Counted from the first letter of the stretch, positions 1 to 6,354 are shown. The stretch: 6,624 bases of DNA from Eubacteriales bacterium (GCA_028692535.1 JAQUXD010000095.1:1-6624), one strand, 5' to 3'. The notes: generated by a model from the sequence alone, not told the origin. Numbers and translations: made by a program.

Positions 1-1
1 G

Positions 2-514
2 CCTGTCAACTGGTGCTACCGGCACAATGTGGTCAACGGCATGGGAGGGAACACATTTGCCCCGGAGGGCAGGTATACGAGAGAACAGGCCATTTTGACT
101 GTGCTCCGCTTGTATTATACCGACGGAAGGGCATCCTCCAATCCCGTGCAAAACGAACCGGACTACTATCCGGTTTACAGCGACTACACCATGAGCAGCC
201 TCCGTGGCTGGATCGATTCTTCTTTGAATCAATATGGGAGGGATGAGATAGACCAGACCTGGGGGATGGAAGCAGAAACGTTCCCCTCCGATCAGCACAA
301 GGTTGATCTTGGCGGAGGTGTATACGCTGTGCAGAACACGGATACGCAGACGTCTGTCTTCGACGCTTTCGGAGACACGCTTTCCACGATCTCCACGACA
401 GACGCGGTCGTTCTCGCCGGATCCGCCAACGGCTTGCTTTATTTTCAAAGCCAGGGCGAACTCGGCGAAGTGTACTATACGCAGACCGGGAAAGCGCTTC
501 CGCCAATCCAATGA
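2..514 (+). CDS. SLH-domain surface protein, C-terminal fragment (5' end outside the window)
   Basis: The reading frame is open from base 2 and ends at a TGA at 512-514, giving 170 visible residues. The first ~37 residues match the second half of an S-layer homology domain: a W-x-Y-R-H-N-V-V-N-G-M-G-G-N-T-F-A-P-E-G start, then YTREQAILTVLRLY, equivalent to the family's 'NGyGdgtF.P...iTReqa...l.R'. SLH domains bind secondary cell-wall polymers and hold proteins on the outside of Gram-positive cells, so this is probably an exported wall-associated protein; the signal peptide would lie upstream. About 130 residues follow the SLH repeat, rich in D, T, S, G and Q, with no motif I recognise and no membrane segment. 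A GTG at 29 lies inside the SLH motif and is not a believable start. The stop overlaps the next gene's start (ATGA), suggesting co-translation. The SLH call is good; the specific role is unknown. Confidence 0.8.
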   Translation, partial: PVNWCYRHNVVNGMGGNTFAPEGRYTREQAILTVLRLYYTDGRASSNPVQNEPDYYPVYSDYTMSSLRGWIDSSLNQYGRDEIDQTWGMEAETFPSDQHKVDLGGGVYAVQNTDTQTSVFDAFGDTLSTISTTDAVVLAGSANGLLYFQSQGELGEVYYTQTGKALPPIQ

Positions 515-1266
515 ATCGAAACGTGCGCATTCATACAGATCGGATCTTGGTATCGGGCATCGAGGTCGAGGTCCACAGAAAAAGAATCAAAAATATGCAT
601 CTTTCAGTGCTTCCACCCGAAGGAAGCGTGCGCATTTCTGCGCCGCTGCATACCAGAGATGAAGCGATACAGAGCTTTGTTATCAAAAAAAGTTCTTGGA
701 TCAAACGACATGTGGACAGGATCCAGAGTCAGCCAAAACCTGCGGAACCTGAATATGTTTCCGGAGAGATTTTTGATGTCTGGGGAAGGCTCTGCATACT
801 GGAAATTCTATGTGGCCGCGTCAATCGTGTAGAGATCGACGGGGATCGTCTGATCATGACGGTCAGGGAAGGATCGACGAGCGAACAGCGCCAGCGCATC
901 ATGACGGAATGGTACCGCCGACAATTGAAAGCCGCTCTCCCGGAACTGATTCAAAAGTGGGAAAACATAGTAGGAGTTGAAGCCGGATCCGTCAGGGTCA
1001 AAAATATGCGAACTCGGTGGGGAACCTGCAATACGAAAGAGAAAAGGATCTGGATCAGTTTGAGGCTGGCGCAAAAGCACCCGGAATGTTTGGAATACGT
1101 AGTGGTGCACGAGTTGGTCCATCTCAGAGAAAAGGGACATAATGCAGTGTTTTACGGGTATATGGACCAATATCTTCCGGATTGGCGTTCGATCCGGCAC
1201 GAATTGAACCATCCCGTGAATAGGGCGGCCACAGGGATCAAAAACGGAGAAGCGAATGATATCTGA
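511..1266 (+). CDS. YgjP-like (DUF45) zinc metallopeptidase
   Basis: This 251-residue protein belongs to the YgjP-like metallopeptidase family (PF01863), often annotated as M48-family or SprT-like. It carries the family signature RTRWGTC at about residues 167-173 and a zinc-binding H-E-L-V-H at 200-204, with a third candidate ligand H210 followed by F-Y-G-Y and Y-L-P-D-W. The HExxH histidines and downstream histidine would coordinate zinc, with E201 as catalytic base. The N-terminal half is the usual beta-rich region with the RKRIKNMHLSV segment. There is no signal peptide or membrane segment, so it is expected in the cytoplasm. The substrate of the family is not established. The ATG at 511 overlaps the preceding stop by four bases and no clear Shine-Dalgarno is seen, consistent with translational coupling. 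Its 3' end overlaps the ZIP transporter start by 11 bases. Length is normal for the longer family members. Confidence 0.92.
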   Translation: MNRNVRIHTDRILVSGIEVEVHRKRIKNMHLSVLPPEGSVRISAPLHTRDEAIQSFVIKKSSWIKRHVDRIQSQPKPAEPEYVSGEIFDVWGRLCILEILCGRVNRVEIDGDRLIMTVREGSTSEQRQRIMTEWYRRQLKAALPELIQKWENIVGVEAGSVRVKNMRTRWGTCNTKEKRIWISLRLAQKHPECLEYVVVHELVHLREKGHNAVFYGYMDQYLPDWRSIRHELNHPVNRAATGIKNGEANDI

Positions 1267-1975
1267 AACTTTCAGCTGGATCGTACTTTTTGCGTTGGGC
1301 GCAATGCTAGTCAACAGCGCGGGGATCTGGCTCGTCTATAAAAATATCGAATGGGCCCACAAGAACAAGCAGTATTTCATGTGCTTTGCTGCCGGTGTTC
1401 TGATTTCGTCCCCCTTGCTGATCGCATTCCCCGAGGCGATCGAAAAAAATCCAAAGGCCGGCTTTGCGGCGCTTCTGGGCTTTGTGTTCATGTTTTTCAG
1501 CAATAAGCTCATCGAATACAAGACCGGAAAATCTTCTCTGGCGTTCGGTATTACAGCTCTGGAAGGGATTGGGATCCACTCGTTTATCGACGGGATCATC
1601 TATACCGTAGCGTTCAGCGCGAGTGTCTATACCGGCCTTCTGGCTGGAATCGGTCTGGTTGCCCACGAATTTGCGGAAGGAGTGATCACCTTTTCCGTGA
1701 TGAGCGCCAGCGGCTTCAGCAAGAAGAAAGCCGGCATCCTGGCCTTCTTCGTAGCCGCGCTCACCACGCCTGCAGGGGCATTGCTGTCCTATCCTCTCGT
1801 AAGCAGGCTGGGCGACCCGCTCCTAGGCCTTGCATTGGGTTTTGTAGTCGGGATCCTGATCTATCTTTCCGCATCCCACCTGCTTCCGGAAGCCAGAGAG
1901 TATGAAGGGAAGCATTCCTATTGGGCTTTCCTGGCAGGCGTTCTGCTCGGGCTTCTGATGTTTATGATCGAATAG
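1256..1975 (+). CDS. ZIP-family divalent metal transporter
   Basis: This 239-residue, very hydrophobic protein has about eight predicted membrane helices and no signal peptide other than its first helix. Family-typical metal-site motifs are visible: H-S-F-I-D-G at 108-113 (the ZIP transmembrane-4 H-[NS]-x-x-[DE]-G motif), H-E-F-A-E-G at 137-142 (transmembrane 5), and H-L-L-P-E-A at 208-213 near the C-terminus. ZIP proteins carry zinc and sometimes iron or manganese into the cytoplasm across the membrane. The His-rich loop between helices 3 and 4 found in many relatives is short here (EYKTGKSS). D112 replaces the commoner Glu in the first metal motif, so metal preference cannot be read from sequence. 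A GGAG at 1246-1249 is well placed for the ATG at 1256, which lies inside the preceding metallopeptidase gene, so the two are probably co-transcribed. I am confident of the family, not of the exact metal. Confidence 0.9.
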   Translation: MISETFSWIVLFALGAMLVNSAGIWLVYKNIEWAHKNKQYFMCFAAGVLISSPLLIAFPEAIEKNPKAGFAALLGFVFMFFSNKLIEYKTGKSSLAFGITALEGIGIHSFIDGIIYTVAFSASVYTGLLAGIGLVAHEFAEGVITFSVMSASGFSKKKAGILAFFVAALTTPAGALLSYPLVSRLGDPLLGLALGFVVGILIYLSASHLLPEAREYEGKHSYWAFLAGVLLGLLMFMIE

Positions 1976-2014
1976 TACACAGAACATAGTATAAAGGATA
2001 TGAGTAGTATTTAT

Positions 2015-2023
2015 GAGAGGTGA
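2015..2023 (+). promoter_or_regulatory. Ribosome binding site of the flavodoxin gene
   Basis: GAGAGGTGA lies six bases before the ATG at 2030 and supports that start. The upstream spacer from 1976 is AT-rich with a TATAAA at 1990-1995, but no matching -35 element is seen at a normal distance, so I do not call a promoter. Confidence 0.65.
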
Positions 2024-2029
2024 CATACG

Positions 2030-2596
2030 ATGAACAAGATAGCTGTGGTATTTCAATCGAAATACGGTTCGACAAGAAAATATGCCCAATGGATCGCCGA
2101 AGCGTTGAGCTGTGATTTGCTGGAGCGAAAAAGCGTTAAAGTCGACGACCTGAAGGTCTACGACACCATCGTGTACGGAGGTGGTCTTTATGCTGGAGGC
2201 GTTTCGGGATTTGAGCTGATCACAAAAAATGATGAAAAGCTGGCGGACAAGAATTTGATCCTCTTTACCTGCGGGCTGGCAGATGTGAGCCAAGCCTGCA
2301 ATACGGACAGCATCAAAGAGAGTCTGAAAAAAGCCATGTCGGTTCCCCTGCAGGAAAGGGTCAAAGTTTTTCACCTGCGGGGCGGGATGGATTATTCAAA
2401 ACTCAGCATTCCCCACAAGGCTATGATGGGGATGGTACGCAAAGCAACGCTCAAGAAAGATCCCGACAAACGCACTCAGGAGGATCAGGAGCTCCTGGAA
2501 ACCTACGGACAAACTGTGGATTTTACCGATCAGGCAACCATCGAACCCTTGGTGGTGTATGTGAGGTCCCTGTCAGATACGGAATGCGGAGACTAG
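2030..2596 (+). CDS. Flavodoxin-domain protein (flavodoxin_5 / HemG-like)
   Basis: This 188-residue soluble protein has a flavodoxin-like fold. The first beta strand (KIAVVFQ) leads into the FMN phosphate-binding loop S10-K-Y-G-S-T15. A second FMN loop, I-V-Y-G-G-G-L-Y-A-G-G at 47-57, follows a strand as in the flavodoxin_5 family (PF12724). A third, L-F-T-C-G-L-A-D near 78-85, has the position of the isoalloxazine-contacting loop. It probably binds FMN and carries electrons in the cytoplasm. HemG (protoporphyrinogen oxidase) is the best-known relative, but no heme gene is nearby, so that function should not be assumed. It is longer than a typical flavodoxin by about 40 residues, with a basic M-V-R-K-A-T-L-K-K-D-P-D-K region near 137-149 and an acidic C-terminal tail. 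It stands alone between short AT-rich spacers. A start at 2030 is supported by the GAGAGGTGA site. Confidence 0.87.
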   Translation: MNKIAVVFQSKYGSTRKYAQWIAEALSCDLLERKSVKVDDLKVYDTIVYGGGLYAGGVSGFELITKNDEKLADKNLILFTCGLADVSQACNTDSIKESLKKAMSVPLQERVKVFHLRGGMDYSKLSIPHKAMMGMVRKATLKKDPDKRTQEDQELLETYGQTVDFTDQATIEPLVVYVRSLSDTECGD

Positions 2597-2642
2597 CGGG
2601 AAATATTTATTTTCTTTTAATGTGTTTTTAATCTTGGCCAAA

Positions 2643-2670
2643 TTGCGCTTAAAGCCTTGATTGGTATGAT
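2643..2670 (+). promoter_or_regulatory. Candidate extended -10 promoter of the DUF4342/two-component/PHP operon
   Basis: TTGCGC at 2643-2648 (three of six to TTGACA) is followed by a 16-base spacer and TATGAT at 2665-2670 (five of six to TATAAT), with TG at 2662-2663 one base before it, an extended -10 element. This predicts transcription starting near 2677, inside or beside the right part of the inverted repeat at 2655-2690. The spacer upstream (2597-2642) is T-rich. The call is from motifs alone. Confidence 0.45.
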
Positions 2671-2690
2671 GATCTCACAATCAATCAAGG
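2655..2690. repeat. Inverted repeat overlapping candidate promoter and Shine-Dalgarno
   Basis: CCTTGATTG (2655-2663) is the exact reverse complement of CAATCAAGG (2682-2690). The stem extends inward by a G-T wobble (2664/2681) and a T-A pair (2665/2680), giving up to 11 pairs with a 14-base loop. The left arm covers the TG of the candidate extended -10 element; the right arm ends in the AAGG of the AAGGAGGT ribosome binding site. A second register exists because CAATCAATCAAGG holds two copies of CAATCAA, so TTGATTG at 2657-2663 can also pair with 2678-2684. It could be a DNA operator or, if transcribed from further upstream, an RNA hairpin hiding the ribosome binding site. Confidence 0.6.
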
Positions 2691-2694
2691 AGGT
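2687..2694 (+). promoter_or_regulatory. Strong Shine-Dalgarno deciding the start of the DUF4342 gene
   Basis: AAGGAGGT, a near-perfect anti-16S match, lies seven bases before ATG 2702. This selects that start over the upstream in-frame TTG at 2657, which lies within the inverted repeat and has no ribosome binding site. Confidence 0.85.
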
Positions 2695-2701
2695 ATTGAA
2701 A

Positions 2702-3262
2702 ATGATAACATTAGAACAGGTAGAAAAGCTTCGCGACAGAGCAAACGTAAGCTATGACGAAGCGAAGGCGGCGCTGGAGACCGCGAACGGCGATGTGCTG
2801 GAAGCGCTGATCCAACTGGAGAAAAAGGGCAGTGTATCACCCCCTCCGGGCGGCGGATACTACAGCAGCGAAAAGAGCGCGCCGGAACCGGAAGCAACGC
2901 AGTATGGCAAGCAGTGGAAAAAGCATTCCCACTGTCGCAGAGAAGGGGAAGACGGACCTTTCAAACGGCTTTTTAAGTTTTGCGGCGAGATCGTTCGTCG
3001 CGGCAACCTGAACAGTATCGATGTGGTAAAGGACGGCGAGGTCAAGACAACGATTTCCATCACGATCCTGGTCCTGTTGATCCTGCTCTTCTTCTGGATC
3101 ACGGTTCCCCTGATGGTCATCGGATTGTTCTGTGGATTCCGGTATGTCTTCAGAGGTCCGGATCTTGGGAAGGAAGCTGTCAACAACGCCATGGATGCGG
3201 CGGCAAATACCGCGGAAAGCATCAAACGTTCTGTCATGGATGAGCCGGGGGATGCAAAATAA
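2702..3262 (+). CDS. UBA-like / DUF4342 membrane protein
   Basis: This 186-residue protein starts with MITLEQVEKLRDRANVSYDEAKAALETANGDVLEALIQLEK, an N-terminal three-helix UBA-like domain (about residues 1-42) like that of EF-Ts and of DUF4342 proteins. A polar, Pro/Gly/Ser-rich linker follows (about 43-97), including P-P-P-G-G-G and a His/Cys patch H-S-H-C. Then G-N-L-N-S-I-D-V-V-K-D-G-E (101-113), the start of the DUF4342 region (PF14242), leads into a long hydrophobic stretch (about 116-150) that forms one long or two short membrane helices. The C-terminal ~30 residues look like an amphipathic helix. The function of DUF4342 is not established. The protein probably sits in the inner membrane with the UBA-like head in the cytoplasm, where it could bind a partner protein. 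A 21-base gap separates it from the response regulator, so it is probably the first gene of that operon and may be a target, modulator or sensor accessory of the kinase; that is inference. Confidence 0.85.
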   Translation: MITLEQVEKLRDRANVSYDEAKAALETANGDVLEALIQLEKKGSVSPPPGGGYYSSEKSAPEPEATQYGKQWKKHSHCRREGEDGPFKRLFKFCGEIVRRGNLNSIDVVKDGEVKTTISITILVLLILLFFWITVPLMVIGLFCGFRYVFRGPDLGKEAVNNAMDAAANTAESIKRSVMDEPGDAK

Positions 3263-3283
3263 CGGTATGAATGGAAGGGGCCT

Positions 3284-3964
3284 ATGAGTTCAAGAATACT
3301 GTTGATCGAAGATGAAGAAAAGCTGGCTCGCTTTGTGGAGCTGGAGCTTGCCTACGAGGGGTACGAGGTCACAAAAGCCTTCGATGGAAGAACGGGACTT
3401 GAACTCGCCCAGACCGGCGAATTCGACTTGGTTTTGCTGGATATCATGCTGCCCAGAATCAGTGGGATGGAGGTTTTGCGCCGTATCAGGCGCAGATCTT
3501 CCATCCCGGTCATTATGCTCACGGCCCGGGACAGCGTGGAAGATAAAGTCTCCGGCCTGGACGGCGGCGCAGACGATTATTTGACAAAGCCCTTCGCCAT
3601 CGAAGAGCTGCTGGCCAGGATCCGCACATGTCTGAGAAAACGAGCAGTGCAAGAGGATGCGTCGGAAATTCTGTCCGCTTCCGGTTTGACCCTGGACGCC
3701 GCAAGGCGTACAGTCCACGTGGGAGAGATTCCGGTGGAGCTCACGAAGCGCGAGTTCGACTTACTTCACTATTTTCTGAAAAACAAAGGGTTGGTCTTGT
3801 CCCGGGAGACATTGTTGGACAATGTATGGGATTACGAGTTTGACGGCGGCACCAATGCCGTCGATGTTTATGTTCGATTCTTGCGGGCCAAAATCGATGA
3901 TGTTTTTGACAAGAAGCTGATCCATACTGTCAGAGGGGTCGGCTATGTGATCAAGGATGAATAA
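3284..3964 (+). CDS. OmpR/PhoB-family response regulator (ArlR/CovR-like)
   Basis: This 226-residue protein is a full-length DNA-binding response regulator. The receiver domain (about 1-120) shows the acidic pair E9-D10, phospho-acceptor D53 in L-L-D-I-M-L-P, T80 in M-L-T-A and K102 in L-T-K-P-F, all the conserved switch residues. A winged-helix effector domain follows (about 130-226), with ELTKREFDLLHYFLKNKG, L-S-R-E-T-L-L-D-N-V-W and the terminal V-R-G-V-G-Y-V-I typical of the OmpR class. The receiver resembles ArlR and CovR regulators of Gram-positive bacteria, though the regulon cannot be inferred. GAAGGGG at 3274-3280 precedes the ATG at 3284 with short spacing. The gene overlaps the histidine kinase start by eight bases, so the two proteins are made as a pair. 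Its own operon, including the inverted repeat at 2655-2690, is a reasonable candidate target. Confidence 0.96.
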   Translation: MSSRILLIEDEEKLARFVELELAYEGYEVTKAFDGRTGLELAQTGEFDLVLLDIMLPRISGMEVLRRIRRRSSIPVIMLTARDSVEDKVSGLDGGADDYLTKPFAIEELLARIRTCLRKRAVQEDASEILSASGLTLDAARRTVHVGEIPVELTKREFDLLHYFLKNKGLVLSRETLLDNVWDYEFDGGTNAVDVYVRFLRAKIDDVFDKKLIHTVRGVGYVIKDE

Positions 3965-5453
3965 GCACATACACGATAAAAGACAGGAGCAAAAGGGGAA
4001 AAAAATCCGATCCTCCCTGGTCAATAAATTAAACACACACCTGATGCTGCGCATGCTGGGCGTTTTTTTGGCGATGGATCTGTTCCTCTGTATTGCGATG
4101 GGTACGAACACGCTTCTCCGGACAGAACGCACGCTGGCTAAGACCGTGGAGATCGTGAGCGAGTACGGTGTATCCGGTGATCGTTCGGATCTGTGGGAGG
4201 GTGTCAACGGCTATCGCATCGAAAGGATCTTGCGCAATCCGGAAGGTTTTGTCGTACCGGAAGGGTTTCACCTGTTTTTGCCGGAGGCGACGCAAAGCGG
4301 CGCGAGAAGCTATCGTTTTGACGCAGGAGAGAATCTGCCTTTTCTGGAGCGGGCCGAGCATTTAGTTTTTGATTACGAATTCATTTCGGGCAGTCAGACG
4401 TACCGGATCGAAACGGCGATGGGCGCTTCGGTGACCACGCTCAAGCAGGTGCTTTCGGCACTTCTCGTTCTGCAGGGCCTTCTTCTTTTCGGTTCGATTT
4501 TTTCCGGCGCCCGGCTGATACGCAAAGATCTTCAGCCCATCGTCGCTTTGGCAGAAACGGCCAGAACCCTGAACATGGCGGGTTCGGATTTCGACATGGA
4601 AAAAATGGAACATCTGGCGGTGAAGCTAAACTCCATCAATGCGGCAAAGCTTGATACGCGCATTTCAGTGGATGAAACGGAAAGCGAGCTTCAGGGCCTG
4701 GCGGCGGCCATCAACAGTATGCTGGACCGCATCAACGATTCCTACCGGTCCCAGATACGTTTTGTGTCCGACGCTTCCCACGAACTGCGTACGCCGATTT
4801 CCGTGATCGAGGGATATGCAAATTTGTTGGACCGGTGGGGAAAGAACGACGAGAAGACCCTGGAGGAAAGCATTCTGGCGATCAAAGAAGAAGCGGCAAA
4901 CATGAAGGGCCTTGTGGAGCAGCTTTTATTTCTTGCCCGGGGAGACAGCAATACCATGCATCTCCAGCCGGAAACCTTCGATCTGTCGGACCTGGCCGGG
5001 GAAATCCTCCGGGAGACCCAGATGATCGACAGCGGCCACGACTTTACTTCCAGCATCCAAAATGTATCGATCCATGCCGACAAGGGTCTGATCAAGCAGG
5101 CGCTGCGGATCTTGATCGACAATGCGATCAAATACAGCAATGCCGGCGGCTTGATCACACTGTCTGTTTCGGAAAAGAAGGATACAGTTTCCCTGACTGT
5201 GCAGGATGAAGGAATCGGCATTCCGCCGGAAGCCGTCGCCCATGTATTCGACCGGTTTTATCGCGCCGACGAATCCCGGGCGAAGAGTACAGGGGGTACC
5301 GGCCTGGGTTTATCCATCGCCCGATGGATCGCAGAGCGGCACGGCGGTCACATGGAGGTGCTGAGCCGTCAGGATGTGGGCACAAGAGTCTCCATCGTGA
5401 TCCCCAAAGCCGGCGCTCCTCTGGAGCCGGGAAAGGAAGGGACGCCATCGTGA
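3957..5453 (+). CDS. Membrane sensor histidine kinase (HAMP, HisKA, HATPase_c)
   Basis: This 498-residue protein is the partner kinase of the preceding response regulator. A basic N-terminal segment leads to membrane helix 1 (about 31-52). An extracellular sensing region of about 110 residues (53-163) with no recognised domain follows, then helix 2 (about 165-187) and a HAMP-like linker (about 188-262). The HisKA H-box VSDASHELRTP carries phospho-acceptor H275. The ATPase domain shows the N-box with N389 in L-I-D-N-A-I-K-Y-S, the G1 box D417-E-G-I-G-I-P and the G2 box at 446-452 (G-G-T-G-L-G-L). All catalytic motifs are intact, so it should autophosphorylate and transfer to D53 of the regulator. 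The linker from helix 2 to H275 is about 90 residues, roughly 20-25 more than a plain HAMP arrangement. The start at 3957 overlaps the previous gene and has no well-spaced Shine-Dalgarno, which suggests coupled translation. Its stop overlaps the PHP gene start. The signal sensed is unknown. Confidence 0.95.
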   Translation: MNKHIHDKRQEQKGKKIRSSLVNKLNTHLMLRMLGVFLAMDLFLCIAMGTNTLLRTERTLAKTVEIVSEYGVSGDRSDLWEGVNGYRIERILRNPEGFVVPEGFHLFLPEATQSGARSYRFDAGENLPFLERAEHLVFDYEFISGSQTYRIETAMGASVTTLKQVLSALLVLQGLLLFGSIFSGARLIRKDLQPIVALAETARTLNMAGSDFDMEKMEHLAVKLNSINAAKLDTRISVDETESELQGLAAAINSMLDRINDSYRSQIRFVSDASHELRTPISVIEGYANLLDRWGKNDEKTLEESILAIKEEAANMKGLVEQLLFLARGDSNTMHLQPETFDLSDLAGEILRETQMIDSGHDFTSSIQNVSIHADKGLIKQALRILIDNAIKYSNAGGLITLSVSEKKDTVSLTVQDEGIGIPPEAVAHVFDRFYRADESRAKSTGGTGLGLSIARWIAERHGGHMEVLSRQDVGTRVSIVIPKAGAPLEPGKEGTPS

Positions 5454-6268
5454 TATCTGATATGCATGTTCATACCTGCTTTTCCAGCGATTCGACTGCG
5501 CCGGTGGAGGATCAGATCAAGAAGGCCATCAGTCTTGGCATGAAACACATTGCCATCACGGACCATCAAGACTACGATTATCCGGCGTGGCACAGCATTT
5601 ATCTGCTGTCGGATACCGGAGATACGGAAGGGTATCTCCGGACACTTCGGGCAGTCAGAGAAAAATATGAAGACCGGATCGAAGTGCTTTTAGGCATAGA
5701 ACTGGGGCTTCAGGTCCACCTGGGCGAAATGCTGAACGAGTACGTTGCGAAGTATCCTTTTGATTTTGTCATCGGCTCCACCCACTGCTACAACGGGCGG
5801 GATACGGAAGATCCAACTCTTTACGATGGTCGTTCGGAAGAAGAGGCCTGCCGCGCTTATTTCCAAACGGAGCTGGACAATATTGCCGCGACGGACGCCT
5901 ACGACGTGGTGGGTCATATTGATTTTGTACTCAGAGATCTGCCTTCGAAAAACCGGTACTTCACCTATGCGAAGTATGCAGAGCTTCTGGACGAAATTCT
6001 GCTGACTGTGATCCGAAAGGGCAAAGGGATCGAGTGCAATACCAAGACGCTGTACCGCGGGATGGGACAGCCCGGTCCGGATACCTCGGTCCTGAAGCGC
6101 TACCGGGAACTGGGCGGGGAGATCATCACCTTCGGTTCGGATGCGCATCGGCCCGATTGGATCGGCGGTTCCTTCGAGGAGGCTTCAAAAATCGTAAGGG
6201 AATGTGGCTTTCGATATTATTGTATCTACAAAGAGCGCAGTCCGATTTTTCTGCCCTTGGGATCTTAG
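5450..6268 (+). CDS. PHP-domain phosphoesterase, histidinol-phosphatase (HisJ/HisK) type
   Basis: This 272-residue protein has a complete set of PHP metal-binding motifs: D4-M-H6-V-H8 with S-S-D14-S, T37-D-H39, G-I-E84, G-S-T-H112, G-H156-I-D158 and G-S-D231-A-H233. PHP proteins of this group form a distorted barrel with a trinuclear metal site and hydrolyse phosphomonoesters; the best-known activity is L-histidinol phosphate to L-histidinol in histidine synthesis. No his genes are in the window, so the substrate is uncertain. The GTG start at 5450 is chosen because it keeps D4 and H6 of the first motif, has AGGAAGG at 5434-5440 nine bases upstream, and forms a GTGA overlap with the kinase stop. 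A start at ATG 5462 would lose D4, and the reading frame continues upstream only as overlap with the kinase. It is soluble and cytoplasmic. It is the last gene before a strong terminator, so it is probably translated with the two-component system. Confidence 0.92.
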   Translation: MISDMHVHTCFSSDSTAPVEDQIKKAISLGMKHIAITDHQDYDYPAWHSIYLLSDTGDTEGYLRTLRAVREKYEDRIEVLLGIELGLQVHLGEMLNEYVAKYPFDFVIGSTHCYNGRDTEDPTLYDGRSEEEACRAYFQTELDNIAATDAYDVVGHIDFVLRDLPSKNRYFTYAKYAELLDEILLTVIRKGKGIECNTKTLYRGMGQPGPDTSVLKRYRELGGEIITFGSDAHRPDWIGGSFEEASKIVRECGFRYYCIYKERSPIFLPLGS

Positions 6269-6354
6269 CGCAGACGATCCCCATGACCCGGGACGCCGGC
6301 GCCGGCAGCGATTCGGTAAATCGTCACAAAAACTGGAAAATTTAGGCCAATACG

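Noticed and set aside
33..530. A 165-codon open frame on the - strand opposite the SLH gene
   Set aside because: It is Arg/Ser-rich with no recognisable motif and lies opposite a supported gene; it is best explained as a shadow of the + strand codons.
1976..2029. Possible promoter (TATAAA at 1990-1995) upstream of the flavodoxin gene
   Set aside because: No -35-like hexamer lies 16-18 bases upstream, so it cannot be told from background AT-rich sequence.
1823..2374. A 183-codon open frame on the - strand across the ZIP end and flavodoxin start
   Set aside because: It spans two well-supported + strand genes and the spacer, and shows no domain or ribosome binding site.
2657..2701. Upstream TTG start for the DUF4342 gene
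   Set aside because: The TTG is inside the inverted repeat with no ribosome binding site, whereas ATG 2702 has AAGGAGGT at ideal spacing and the UBA-like domain begins there.
5324..5449. Upstream extension of the PHP protein in the same frame
   Set aside because: The extra 42 residues are Arg/Gly/Ser-rich, overlap the kinase's conserved C-terminal end, and precede the canonical start of the PHP domain; GTG 5450 has a ribosome binding site.
6295..6306. 12-base palindrome GCCGGCGCCGGC after the PHP gene
   Set aside because: It is short, has no loop and no T-run, and is adequately explained as a chance GC-rich repeat; the real terminator is at 6355-6389.
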